Assembly (NCBI RefSeq): GCF_003253565.1
Contig: NZ_QKUF01000018.1
Location: 1-64,000 of the forward strand
Source: Thermosporothrix hazakensis
Lineage (GTDB): Bacteria > Chloroflexota > Ktedonobacteria > Ktedonobacterales > Ktedonobacteraceae
DNA: 64,000 nucleotides
Direction: 5' to 3'
Shown: positions 26,266 to 34,554 of the stretch, one piece after another
How the letters are laid out: every line of letters begins with the position of its first letter
Position numbering within the stretch: position 1 is the first letter of the stretch
The notes under the pieces: model-generated
Database searches by the model: none
Seen by the model: only the letters and a program-made list of their open reading frames with translations
Told to the model about the DNA's origin: nothing
Translations under genes and position numbers: made by a program

Positions 26266-26309
26266 AAAAGTTCCTCCTTCACAAGTCACGTTAGAGTGGA
26301 AAGAAGCGG

Positions 26310-27080
26310 TTACTGTGCAGAGCCGAGATCATGAGAAGTACGGCGTGCCGCTTCCTGAACCAGCGGAACAAAGCGCTTGCGCTTCTCTGCTGTCAGGCGT
26401 GCTGACGGCGCAACCAGTGTCATTGCTCCGGCTATGTGTCCCCCGGCGTTCCAGATGGGGGCAGCAAGCGCGGAAACTCCGCTAAAGCGTTCGCCATCGC
26501 TGAAGGACCAGCCGTAATCCCGAACCCGGCTCAGCTCTTCCTCATAACGCTGTTCGTCGAAAGGTGCTCCTTCTGGAAAACGCGCCCTACTTCCTGCAAT
26601 TAACGATGTGCGCTCGTTCTCGGGAAGCCAGGCCAGAAGCACCTTACCTGCCGCGCCTTGATGGAGCGGCAGCGGCGTCCCAACATCGGTAAAGGGACGT
26701 AGGTTATGTGGACTGCTGACGACTTCGAGGACCAGACGACTCGACTCATGGCGAATATGAAGCTCGGCGTTCTCTTCTGTCTGTGCGGTCAGCCATTCGA
26801 GATGTGGCCGGGCCTTTTGCCGCACGTCGACGCCCTCTATAGCCATCATGCCCAGACGAGCCAGCGTAATGCCCAGACGAAACCGGATACCATCTTTCAT
26901 CAGCATGCCATGCTCGCTAAGGGCCTGTGCCAGCCGGTAGATTGTTGGCAAGGGCATCCCGGTTCGGGCTGCAAGTTCCTGCGGTAAGAGTGCTTCATTG
27001 CCACTGGTGAAGCTCAATAAAATAGCCATTGCTTTGTCAAGGACGCCGACCTTTGTTTCTTTGACGTGCTGCCCATCCAT
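26310..27080 (-). CDS. IclR-family transcriptional regulator
   Basis: About 256 residues: an N-terminal winged helix-turn-helix (about 10-70, LPQELAARTGMPLPTIYRLAQAL) and a C-terminal GAF-like effector domain (GTPLPLHQGAAGKVLLAWLP, YGWSFSDGERFSGVSALAAPIWN). IclR proteins usually sense small organic acids and control adjacent catabolic genes. It is first in the operon with the PrpD-like and ComA-like genes. A promoter and a repeated palindromic site lie immediately upstream, suggesting autoregulation. The ATG at 27080 is chosen; a TTG at 27101 is possible, and neither has a strong ribosome site. Confidence 0.85.
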   Translation of the reverse strand: MDGQHVKETKVGVLDKAMAILLSFTSGNEALLPQELAARTGMPLPTIYRLAQALSEHGMLMKDGIRFRLGITLARLGMMAIEGVDVRQKARPHLEWLTAQTEENAELHIRHESSRLVLEVVSSPHNLRPFTDVGTPLPLHQGAAGKVLLAWLPENERTSLIAGSRARFPEGAPFDEQRYEEELSRVRDYGWSFSDGERFSGVSALAAPIWNAGGHIAGAMTLVAPSARLTAEKRKRFVPLVQEAARRTSHDLGSAQ

Positions 27081-27094
27081 GTCTGTTACTCGGA

Positions 27095-27128
27095 ATTCCA
27101 AATAATGGAGTGTATTTCAAATAGTGGA
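27095..27128. promoter_or_regulatory. Tandem operator, probable IclR binding sites
   Basis: Two 15-bp copies, ATTCCAAATAATGGA (27095-27109) and ATTTCAAATAGTGGA (27114-27128), repeat with a 19-bp period; the first has TCCA-N5-TGGA symmetry. They lie just downstream of the predicted transcription start of the iclR operon. Confidence 0.65.
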
Positions 27129-27137
27129 ACTAACTTC

Positions 27138-27167
27138 AGTATAACGCAGAATGTGAGTGCCTGTCAA
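27138..27167 (-). promoter_or_regulatory. iclR operon promoter
   Basis: On the minus strand a consensus TTGACA (27167-27162) and TATACT (27143-27138) are separated by 18 bp. Confidence 0.75.
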
Positions 27168-27270
27168 GAGGATTGTGCTGATCCTGCGTTTGATAATGCA
27201 GAGTTGTCTACGTCTATTCCCATTGTATTGCTGTGAAATAGTTCATTGCTGAATCGGGGAGGTTTTGTTT

Positions 27271-27612
27271 ATGCTAGATAGTTTGAAGCATGTTGATGCA
27301 ACTGGCGTTTACTTTGTGGGGCGGGAAGTGCAGGAATGCATCGGGTATACGTGGCAGCAATTTAACGAATTGGTCCAGGAACATATCAAGAACTGTGAGC
27401 AATTCCAGGATGAATCGGGCGTCATCGAAACCCGTGCGATGCGCAAGATCGGCATGGGAAGTCTGCGCCCGGTCGTTGATTATAAACTGAGCCCTTTTGC
27501 TTTTCTCTCTGTGCTGATGTTGATGCGTTCCAATAAACATGAGATCAAAATCTTAAGGCGTGAGGCTGCAAAAGAACTCTCCTCACGCTTCATGCTTCCG
27601 TTAGCGGCATAA
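27271..27612 (+). CDS. Small hypothetical protein
   Basis: A 113-residue soluble protein without recognised domain. It contains two Cys (VQECIGYTWQQF, IKNCEQF) and a C-terminal basic helix (KHEIKILRREAAKELSSRF). The ATG at 27271 follows GGGGAGG by about 8 bp; a TTG two codons upstream is the raw ORF start. It is monocistronic. Confidence 0.6.
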   Translation: MLDSLKHVDATGVYFVGREVQECIGYTWQQFNELVQEHIKNCEQFQDESGVIETRAMRKIGMGSLRPVVDYKLSPFAFLSVLMLMRSNKHEIKILRREAAKELSSRFMLPLAA

Positions 27613-27789
27613 TATTTTTTCCTCTAAGCCCTGTTTCGCTGTTTCTTCCATATCTGTGACGCTTGACGTTTCTTTATGCAAAAAATGGCATGTGTCGACG
27701 TTTTTCTTTTTGCTGTTTGTCTGTTTGCTCTGGTCAGGCTTGCGCCAGTAATTCTATTATTTGGTTCTTTATCCGGATCATTCTACTAT

Positions 27790-27829
27790 AAAAAAAGTGC
27801 AGTGACAGGAGATTCCGCCACTGCACTTT
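27790..27829 (-). terminator. Bidirectional terminator for the lipoprotein gene
   Basis: An 11-bp perfect stem AAAGTGCAGTG/CACTGCACTTT (27794-27804 with 27819-27829) has a T-run after it on the minus strand, 30 bp after the lipoprotein stop. Confidence 0.85.
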
Positions 27830-27857
27830 GCAGTCCCTTTGCTCTCGCTCATCTGTC

Positions 27858-28412
27858 TTAGAGGCTGAGATCCCAGAGAGTCTGACCTGTGCTCAGAAGG
27901 TCGCTTTGGAAGGAGAGCGTGAAGTTCTTCTCGCTCGCCGGGACTTCGTAGACCAGATCGCCCGCGAGTTTCCCGCTGGCCTCTACTTTGCCATCAGGAG
28001 CAGGATTCGCTGAGTCAAGCAGACCAGGATTGGCCTTCTGGCCGTTGCTGTCTTTCAAGTTGAAGTTCAGTATGCTGGAGACGTTCTGTTCTTTATCAGA
28101 GATGTTGTGCATAGAAACATTGACAACAAGAAATATTTTGCCGTCTTTCGGCTTGAGGTACTCGCTGCCCTCGTTGGTCGCGACGCTGTTCACCGTGATT
28201 TCCCAGGTGTTGCCAACCTTGACGAGCTCACCTTTTTTGAAATGTGTATCGGTGGTTTCAGTGTCTTTTTTGGTTGTCTCTTTGGTTGCTGTCTCTTTAT
28301 TATCATTTGAGGGAGGAGCAGCGGTACCGGTGTTTTCGTTAGAAGCGCCACAGGCAAGTAAAGCACCCACAAGGATGAGAAGTGAAAATAGAGCAACGAA
28401 AGTACGTTTCAT
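27858..28412 (-). CDS. Lipoprotein with DUF4352-like domain
   Basis: A 184-residue secreted lipoprotein: type II signal peptide with lipobox LLAC (Cys21), a Ser/Thr/Lys-rich spacer (about 25-58), then an immunoglobulin-like beta domain of DUF4352 type (WEITVNSVATNEGSEYLKP, FLVVNVSMHNISDKEQNVS, LVYEVPASEKNFTLSF). It is displayed on the outer face of the membrane; the ligand is unknown. The promoter TTGCAA-17-TATAAT lies about 70 bp upstream. Confidence 0.8.
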   Translation of the reverse strand: MKRTFVALFSLLILVGALLACGASNENTGTAAPPSNDNKETATKETTKKDTETTDTHFKKGELVKVGNTWEITVNSVATNEGSEYLKPKDGKIFLVVNVSMHNISDKEQNVSSILNFNLKDSNGQKANPGLLDSANPAPDGKVEASGKLAGDLVYEVPASEKNFTLSFQSDLLSTGQTLWDLSL

Positions 28413-28481
28413 AGAAAAACCCCCTAACCAGTGTGTATTCTGATCTTTAGTGTTGCTGGCTCATTAGCTGAGCCAGGAGTT

Positions 28482-28510
28482 ATTATACCTGCTCTTTTCC
28501 TGTTTTGCAA
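28482..28510 (-). promoter_or_regulatory. Lipoprotein gene promoter
   Basis: On the minus strand TTGCAA (28510-28505), 17-bp spacer and TATAAT (28487-28482). The rest of the 376-bp gap 28413-28788 is AT-rich and shows nothing else. Confidence 0.7.
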
Positions 28511-28788
28511 GTGTTTTTATGGAATTTCTTTGGTAAAAAGTGAAAATAAGTATGGAGCATTTTAGTTTATACTTTAAAATAGAAAGATTAGAAGCTAGAT
28601 TTTCAATCGATAGCGAGTATGCTACTTGCAGAGCAGCAACAAGAGTTGTTTCAAATTATGTAATTGTGTACCATTATAAATGCAAGCTTCCGATACTCTG
28701 AATGTTGAAGCGAAGAGCGCTTGCTTTCAGTCCCTTTTGCGTGCTACTGTGTTGCACAGAAGTTGTGACAGAACTGTGAGGGGAACAT

Positions 28789-31731
28789 ATGGCGCATGCA
28801 ACTCCACTGGTGCTGAATCACGTCTTAATCACCCATTCGGATACTCCCATTCTGCTTGAGAGCGTAGAGTGGTGGCGCTGGCTGGAAGACGAGACACATT
28901 CGACCTTCCGCTTTCGTAGTGCCAGGGGTTCATTTACAGCCCGACGCGAACGCAAACATGGCCTCTGGTACTGGTATGCCTATCGGCGGGCGCATGGTCG
29001 GTTGTATAAGGCATATCTGGGCAAAACAGAGGAGTTGCGAGCAGTGCATCTGGAAGTGATTGCGCAGTCGCTTGCTGCACAAATACTGCAATCTCCGCAG
29101 AATCGGTCGTCTGTCCGTGAGCGAGAAGAACTGCCTCCATTGCTTGCAACCAAGCTTTATCGCCCCCCGATGCGTCCTGAACTGGTGCTGCGTCCCCGAC
29201 TGTTAGAGCAACTGGATAGAGGGAAACACTATCCGTTGACGCTAATCACGGCTCCTGCGGGATCCGGCAAAACAACATTGCTCAGTTCCTGGTGCGAGCA
29301 TCGGGATGGCCTTTCTGCCTGGGTCTCGCTGGATGCAGAGGACAATGATCCGGTTCTCTTCTGGACTTATGTGCAGGCCGCGTTACGACGGCTCTGTCCT
29401 GCTTTACAGGAACAGACGCCCTGGCCCTCACGGTCAGTGTTAACCACCATTGTGAATAGCCTGGCAACAGTGTCGCAGGATGTCTTTCTCATCCTTGATG
29501 ATTATCATCTGGTGAAGTCACAGGGTATTCATGAGACTTTCGGGTTTCTGCTGGAGCATCTCCCGCCACAGGTGCATCTGATAATTGCCAGCCGAAGCGA
29601 GGTCCCCTTGCCGCTCTTCCGGTTCCGCGCCCGCGGTCAGCTCAATGAAATCACGGCTTCAGATCTGCGTTTTAGCCGGGATGAGATTGCCGCATTTTGG
29701 ACGCGTCTGTTGCATATAGAGCTCTCAACGGAAGAGGTTGCGGCACTGGATCAGCAGACAGAAGGGTGGGCCGTCGCGCTCCAACTGGCGGCGCGACAGC
29801 AGGGGAAGACAGGCCAGATCCCTGATGCCGGGAGTAAAAGTTCGCTTTTTGCGTATTTCACCGGTGAGGTATTGGAGCAGCAGCCTGAGCCGATTCGTAC
29901 CGCTCTGCTGTATACCTCTATCCTGAAGCGCTTCACTGCTGCGCTGTGTGACGCAGTTACCGGGCAACAGGGCGGGACAGAGTTGCTGGCCTACCTGAAG
30001 CAGGAAAACCTATTTCTGGTGCCGCTTGATGAGCGCGGCGAGTGGTATCGCTACCATCATCTCTTTGCTGAGTTTCTCTATGAGAGATTATGCCATTCTT
30101 TCCCGGAGCAGGTTCCTGATCTGCACAGGCGGGCGGCCCACTGGTACGAGCTGCATGGCTATCTATCCGAGGCTGTCGAGCACGCATTCGCTGCACAGGA
30201 TATGGAGCTCGCTGCCACCCTGATTGAGCGCGAGGTACTCAAGGTGATCGCGCGCGGGGAGGTCGTTACGCTCTTACACTGGTGCAGCAGGCTCTCGGTT
30301 CCTGTCTTTGTGCAATTCCCTGTCCTGCTGCTTTTTTACTCCGGGCTGCTCTCTTCGGTAGGGCAAATGGATCAGGCTGAGCGCTATTTTCAGCTTGCCG
30401 AAAAAGCGGTTGAGCGCCGAAAACAGGATGCGACGCTCTCCGAGGCTGATGCACTCTGGCTTGATGGTCTCTATGCAACCAGCGCGGCTGCTCTCGCCGC
30501 CTATCGGGGGGATGTGGAACGCGCTTATCATTTTGTCAGTCAAGCGCGTGCGAATCCCTTGCTGAATGACTACCTTCGGAGCGTGATAGCTGCCTGTCTG
30601 GGAGTCGTGTATCTCTTTAGTGGAGATGCCGAAAGTGCCTATAGTGCTCTTGAGGAGGCGATTCGATGGGGCGTTGCCGGGCAGAATCTGCATGCTTCGA
30701 TTGCCAGCAGGGGAGCGCAGAGCTTTCTGTTGCTGACACAGGGACAATTGCGCAGAGTGGCTGAGATGAGTCGTGCGGCGATTGAAGAAAGCAAGCTGAT
30801 CTCTGAGTATCGTATCCCTTCACTCAGCATGCAGTATTTCACGCTGGCCGATGTCCTCTATGAGTGGAATCGACTCGAAGAAGCCGAGCAGGTACTGCGC
30901 GCAGGGCTCCAACTGGGGAGCGAGTGGGGCTATGTGGGGGCGTTAGGCTATGGATATTCGACGCTGGCCTTTTTGCGAGTGACGGAGGGCCGTTTTGAGG
31001 AAGCGCTTGCCCTGCTGCAACGCGTGTTGAGTGAGGTTCGGGCTGGTAATCTGCACTCGTTCGTCACCTTAACGGAAGCCTATCAGGTACGAGTCTATCT
31101 GCGCATGGAGAAGCTGGACGCTGTGGCCGAATGGGCTCGTACGCTGCCTTTCTCTCCTGATGACGCGCTGGTTTATACACATGAACTCACTTATCTAATT
31201 CAGGCTGAAGCCTTGCTGGCAATTAGCGCGTATCAGCAGGCAGAGGAACTGCTTCGGCGGTTATTAGCGATAGTAGAGCCTGCCGGGCATATGCGGAGTG
31301 CTATTCAAGCGCGAACGCTGCTCGCTTTGTTGTATCAGACGCGAGGCCAGAGGGAAGAGGCAATAGTAACCCTTGCTCGTGCCTTGCAGGCGGCGGAACC
31401 CGAGGGCTATAAACGCGTATTTGTAGAAAGAGGAGCAAAGCTCATTCCCCTCTTGCAGCGCGTGGCTCTGCAAGGTGTGACTCCCACTTATGTACAGCAG
31501 CTCTTGTCCCTGTTTAGCGAGGTGCAGCGGAATGAAGGAAGCCTGTTGAGTGAGCGCGAGCTAGACGTGTTGCGGCTGATTGCTGCGGGAAAATCAAACC
31601 AGGAGATCGCACAGGCTTTTGTTCTGACGGTGAGCACGGTGAAGTCACATCTTAACAATATTTACACAAAACTGGGCGTCCATAGTCGTACGCAGGCGAT
31701 AGCACGGGCGCAGGAATTACGGCTGTTATAA
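28789..31731 (+). CDS. LuxR-family MalT-like STAND transcriptional regulator
   Basis: A 980-residue regulator with three parts. Residues 1-110 are a small basic domain rich in Trp/Tyr/Arg (WWRWLEDETHSTFRF, ARRERKHGLWYWYAYR), often seen at the start of such proteins in filamentous Chloroflexota. Residues about 115-450 form a STAND NTPase with Walker A APAGSGKTT (155-163) and FLILDDYH as Walker B. Residues about 450-900 are TPR-like helical repeats for effector or partner binding. A C-terminal LuxR HTH (about 915-980, LLSERELDVLRLIAAGKSNQEIA) binds DNA. Signal and targets are unknown. The adjacent SRPBCC gene may be co-transcribed. Confidence 0.9.
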   Translation: MAHATPLVLNHVLITHSDTPILLESVEWWRWLEDETHSTFRFRSARGSFTARRERKHGLWYWYAYRRAHGRLYKAYLGKTEELRAVHLEVIAQSLAAQILQSPQNRSSVREREELPPLLATKLYRPPMRPELVLRPRLLEQLDRGKHYPLTLITAPAGSGKTTLLSSWCEHRDGLSAWVSLDAEDNDPVLFWTYVQAALRRLCPALQEQTPWPSRSVLTTIVNSLATVSQDVFLILDDYHLVKSQGIHETFGFLLEHLPPQVHLIIASRSEVPLPLFRFRARGQLNEITASDLRFSRDEIAAFWTRLLHIELSTEEVAALDQQTEGWAVALQLAARQQGKTGQIPDAGSKSSLFAYFTGEVLEQQPEPIRTALLYTSILKRFTAALCDAVTGQQGGTELLAYLKQENLFLVPLDERGEWYRYHHLFAEFLYERLCHSFPEQVPDLHRRAAHWYELHGYLSEAVEHAFAAQDMELAATLIEREVLKVIARGEVVTLLHWCSRLSVPVFVQFPVLLLFYSGLLSSVGQMDQAERYFQLAEKAVERRKQDATLSEADALWLDGLYATSAAALAAYRGDVERAYHFVSQARANPLLNDYLRSVIAACLGVVYLFSGDAESAYSALEEAIRWGVAGQNLHASIASRGAQSFLLLTQGQLRRVAEMSRAAIEESKLISEYRIPSLSMQYFTLADVLYEWNRLEEAEQVLRAGLQLGSEWGYVGALGYGYSTLAFLRVTEGRFEEALALLQRVLSEVRAGNLHSFVTLTEAYQVRVYLRMEKLDAVAEWARTLPFSPDDALVYTHELTYLIQAEALLAISAYQQAEELLRRLLAIVEPAGHMRSAIQARTLLALLYQTRGQREEAIVTLARALQAAEPEGYKRVFVERGAKLIPLLQRVALQGVTPTYVQQLLSLFSEVQRNEGSLLSERELDVLRLIAAGKSNQEIAQAFVLTVSTVKSHLNNIYTKLGVHSRTQAIARAQELRLL

Positions 31732-31765
31732 GGTCTGAAGCGGAACGCAGAAGGAGAGGCATGAT

Positions 31766-32197
31766 ATGCGCGTAGAGAAGTGTATTGTGATTCAAAGGCC
31801 AGTGGAAGAGGTTTATGCGTTTGTAACCGATATGCGCAACGTTACGCGCTGGACTCCGGCAACCGAGATCAGACAGGTGGACAAAGGGCCGTTGTGTGTG
31901 GGCAAACGCTATGTGCAGGCGGGTGAGTTCTTTAATCGGCGGATGGAGCTGACCACCGAAGTCACTGAGTATCAGCCGCCTTCGGTCTTCGCCTTTAAAG
32001 CCATTGCCGGACCGGTCCCGCTTTCCACGAAGATGCTTTTTACCTCGATCCCACAAGGAACGCAGGTGACAATGATTGGTGAGGGAGAGCCCGGTCCGCT
32101 CTTCAAGCTTGCAGGACCATTGTTGACCTTGGTGCTTCGCAAGCAGATTGATACGCAACTGGACGTTTTAAAACGCTTGCTGGAAGAAAAGGAATAA
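31766..32197 (+). CDS. SRPBCC-family protein
   Basis: A 143-residue single-domain SRPBCC (polyketide cyclase/dehydrase-like) protein: IQRPVEEVYAFVTDMRNVTRW at the start, a hydrophobic cavity and a C-terminal helix (LTLVLRKQIDTQLDVLKRLLEE). It begins 34 bp after the regulator gene with AGAAGGAGAGG upstream. It probably binds or processes a small hydrophobic molecule; none is identified. Confidence 0.75.
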   Translation: MRVEKCIVIQRPVEEVYAFVTDMRNVTRWTPATEIRQVDKGPLCVGKRYVQAGEFFNRRMELTTEVTEYQPPSVFAFKAIAGPVPLSTKMLFTSIPQGTQVTMIGEGEPGPLFKLAGPLLTLVLRKQIDTQLDVLKRLLEEKE

Positions 32198-32324
32198 GCC
32201 GCTCACCAGCGTAAGACTTGCGGACAGGCTTCGTTTCGGGTACAATGTGCGCATGTTTTACAGCTACTTTGTGTTTTGTAAATAGAGAAGAAAGCACTTT
32301 TCGAACACGAAACGGAGTGTATTG

Positions 32325-33491
32325 ATGCCACTTGAAAATGACTCCCGTAAGCGCATGCAGGAAGATTCCTTGCTCTTCCGCCTTCTCCCTTCTCGATATA
32401 CGCTCAAGATCACGCCTTTTTCTGAAGGGAACCCGTATTATCAGCGGCGTATCAGAAATAAACAGACCGGAGAGGAGCGGATCATCTATCAAGGGGAGAA
32501 GCTGGCCGATCTGATACAGCACTCTGAAAACGAGGTCATTCGTCGGGAGTGGCATGGCGCAGTGTTTCGGTTTTCCCTGCAACCCTGGCTGCATGCTGAC
32601 CCTGAGAAGACTTATCTTTCCATTGTGCCGAGTGTTTCGCTTCTATATCCTCTCCAAAAAGTTGATCCTGCGGTCCGGGGACACATCTCCGAAGCGCTGC
32701 GAGAGCGAATAGAGCGGGCGGAGCGAAGAACGGTACGGGAACCGGCTCCATCTGAAGAGGAAGTTATGAACGAGTATGAAACGGTGGGCCGTACCAGAGG
32801 TACCGGGACCAATGGGCATGGGCATCATGTCTGGTTTGAAGTTCATTCAGCCGGGAAGCCTGCCAGCGAGTGGCTGACACAGCCGGAAATTATCGCGAAT
32901 GAGATCGCCTGCCCCTACTGTGATATCTCGCTCAGCAATATTGTCCCCTTTACGAAGCTAGTCCTGCAGCTCTGTGAAGAATGGGAGGACGAGGATGTGA
33001 AATTGCTGGTGCGTGTTGTGCATCCGGCCTCGCATCCTGAAACCCATACTCCGCCACCTGAGTGCCCGTTTCTGGCTGAGAAAGAATGGACTATTGAGGC
33101 CGAGGAGACGCCACCAGTCATTGCGCACGATGAGCTAGATCGTCCGCTGGTGCTTCCTTCTCATGACCATCTCCTGTTTCTTCGGTCTGGTGAGGGAGAC
33201 ATAGCTGCCAATCAGCTTGCACCACAACTTCAGGGACTCCATTGTCCACTCTGTGGAGAAGCGTTGGCCTTTGGACAAGAGGTGACCGAAGCCCTTCAGA
33301 GCTTGATGGATGAGGCGAAGAATGAGGCGGTGCCTGTTTCCGTGACGCTCTCTCATCCTGTGGAACGCGCCTCCACTGCGCTGCCGCACGCTAAGTTCCC
33401 GTTCGCTGTGCAGACACATTCGCTTCAGGAGGAGCTGCGCCGGCAGCCGGGATTTTACATTCAGTTGAAAGCAGTTTCGGAGAAACACTAA
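32325..33491 (+). CDS. Hypothetical protein with two CPxC motifs
   Basis: A 388-residue soluble protein of no recognised family. Two cysteine pairs, CPYC (about residue 200) and CPLC (about 309), could bind metal if brought together; two separate Cys (LQLCEEWEDED, PPECPF) lie between. A charged linker (about 120-150, rich in Glu and Arg) divides the N-terminal third from the rest. The ATG at 32325 has GGAG about 7 bp upstream. A weak inverted repeat (GGGAAGCCG/CGGCTTCCC, 33499-33546) follows the stop without a T-run. Confidence 0.6.
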   Translation: MPLENDSRKRMQEDSLLFRLLPSRYTLKITPFSEGNPYYQRRIRNKQTGEERIIYQGEKLADLIQHSENEVIRREWHGAVFRFSLQPWLHADPEKTYLSIVPSVSLLYPLQKVDPAVRGHISEALRERIERAERRTVREPAPSEEEVMNEYETVGRTRGTGTNGHGHHVWFEVHSAGKPASEWLTQPEIIANEIACPYCDISLSNIVPFTKLVLQLCEEWEDEDVKLLVRVVHPASHPETHTPPPECPFLAEKEWTIEAEETPPVIAHDELDRPLVLPSHDHLLFLRSGEGDIAANQLAPQLQGLHCPLCGEALAFGQEVTEALQSLMDEAKNEAVPVSVTLSHPVERASTALPHAKFPFAVQTHSLQEELRRQPGFYIQLKAVSEKH

Positions 33492-33581
33492 TTTGAAAGG
33501 GAAGCCGATTACGGGGGAAGATGTAACCGGCTTCCCGACATGCGACGAGAGAGCGTGTCGCTATCGATGGGACTGAGTGCG

Positions 33582-34151
33582 TTATGCGGTTACTGCTGTC
33601 ACTGCTGCCGGACCGCGCTGAAGCAGGGTGTAGCTACTTGCCCCAACTGCCAGTGCGAAGACAACACGCCCGATGTCACCCAGAACAGGCGCGGCTGTCC
33701 CCAGAGGGAACAGGCTGAGGACGACAAGAATGGCGGCGAGAATGAAGGCCAGCCCGATCCACCGAGCATAGCGGAGCGCTCCCGCCTGCCAGATGCCCCA
33801 TCCGAAGAGAACGAGCCCCACAAACCACAGAATCCCGGTAATTGTCAGGAAAAGCTCCGATGCACTTCCCTGATTGTTAAAGACCGCGACGCTGGCTGTG
33901 CTCGTCGAGAAGAGCAGCCCGACAAAGGTAACGAGGTATCCAATGTAGCCGAGCCAGCCGCCATGCTCATTGTGATAGCCATACAATCCGGGCAAACCAA
34001 GCAGAATCAGAGCCAGCCCGATGAAGAGCAGGTACGCGGTGGTTGTTCCGGCGGATACCGAGAAGAGATGGAGAACATACGCGATAAGCGCTAAAAGTGC
34101 TCCAAGAGCAAGAATGATTCCAGTAATACGAGACAACAGATTGTTGGTCAT
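33582..34151 (-). CDS. Multi-pass membrane protein, hypothetical
   Basis: A 189-residue integral membrane protein with about six hydrophobic segments and short loops (HNEHGGWLGYIGY between segments 2 and 3). No transporter or enzyme motif is recognised. The ATG at 34151 is chosen because AAGGAGG lies 10 bp upstream. Promoter ATGACA-17-TATAAT at 34268-34240. Confidence 0.65.
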   Translation of the reverse strand: MTNNLLSRITGIILALGALLALIAYVLHLFSVSAGTTTAYLLFIGLALILLGLPGLYGYHNEHGGWLGYIGYLVTFVGLLFSTSTASVAVFNNQGSASELFLTITGILWFVGLVLFGWGIWQAGALRYARWIGLAFILAAILVVLSLFPLGTAAPVLGDIGRVVFALAVGASSYTLLQRGPAAVTAVTA

Positions 34152-34239
34152 GACGTATGACCTCCTTCTGATTACTCGTCCTGGCAACGGTGTCAGGAAC
34201 TCCGGAATAAGAAGAATAATAGAGAAAGATGATAATATT

Positions 34240-34268
34240 ATTATATACTAAAATAGCGTGTTTGTCAT
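34240..34268 (-). promoter_or_regulatory. Promoter of the membrane-protein gene
   Basis: On the minus strand ATGACA (34268-34263) and TATAAT (34245-34240) with a 17-bp spacer, within an AT-rich divergent region. Confidence 0.65.
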
Positions 34269-34282
34269 TATATTGGCCTCAA

Positions 34283-34303
34283 TTGTGAAAAGATCTTTCA
34301 CAA
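34283..34303. promoter_or_regulatory. Perfect palindromic operator candidate
   Basis: TTGTGAAA-AGATC-TTTCACAA, 8-bp arms with a 5-bp centre, about 15 bp upstream of the -35 of the divergent membrane gene and 250 bp upstream of the acetoacetyl-CoA synthetase gene. Confidence 0.6.
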
Positions 34304-34426
34304 CAATATTTTATGTACATTTTTGAAGCAGGCGAGAAGACATGGAATGGTTGTATCTCCTCTATGACTCTTGAAAAGGGGAATGGGGTAAGCGATAGAG
34401 AGTGCGCTGTCACAGAAGATGGAACA

Positions 34427-34435
34427 TGGTATAAT
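34427..34435 (+). promoter_or_regulatory. Extended -10 promoter for acetoacetyl-CoA synthetase gene
   Basis: TGG-TATAAT is an extended -10 element 120 bp upstream of the start codon; a weak -35 (CTGTCA) lies 17 bp further up. Confidence 0.6.
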
Positions 34436-34554
34436 GAAAAATCAGAAGCGAACAGTGTGTATTATCATCTCCTGCACCCTTCTGCTCAACTGTTGAGCGC
34501 AAAGCAATGACGCAAGCTGTATTTCAACTGTTTGATGAAAGGCAGTGAGAACGT

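Noticed and set aside
34313..34510. 65-codon ORF between the membrane gene and acetoacetyl-CoA synthetase gene
   Set aside because: It overlaps the acetoacetyl-CoA synthetase promoter, has no ribosome site and no coherent composition.
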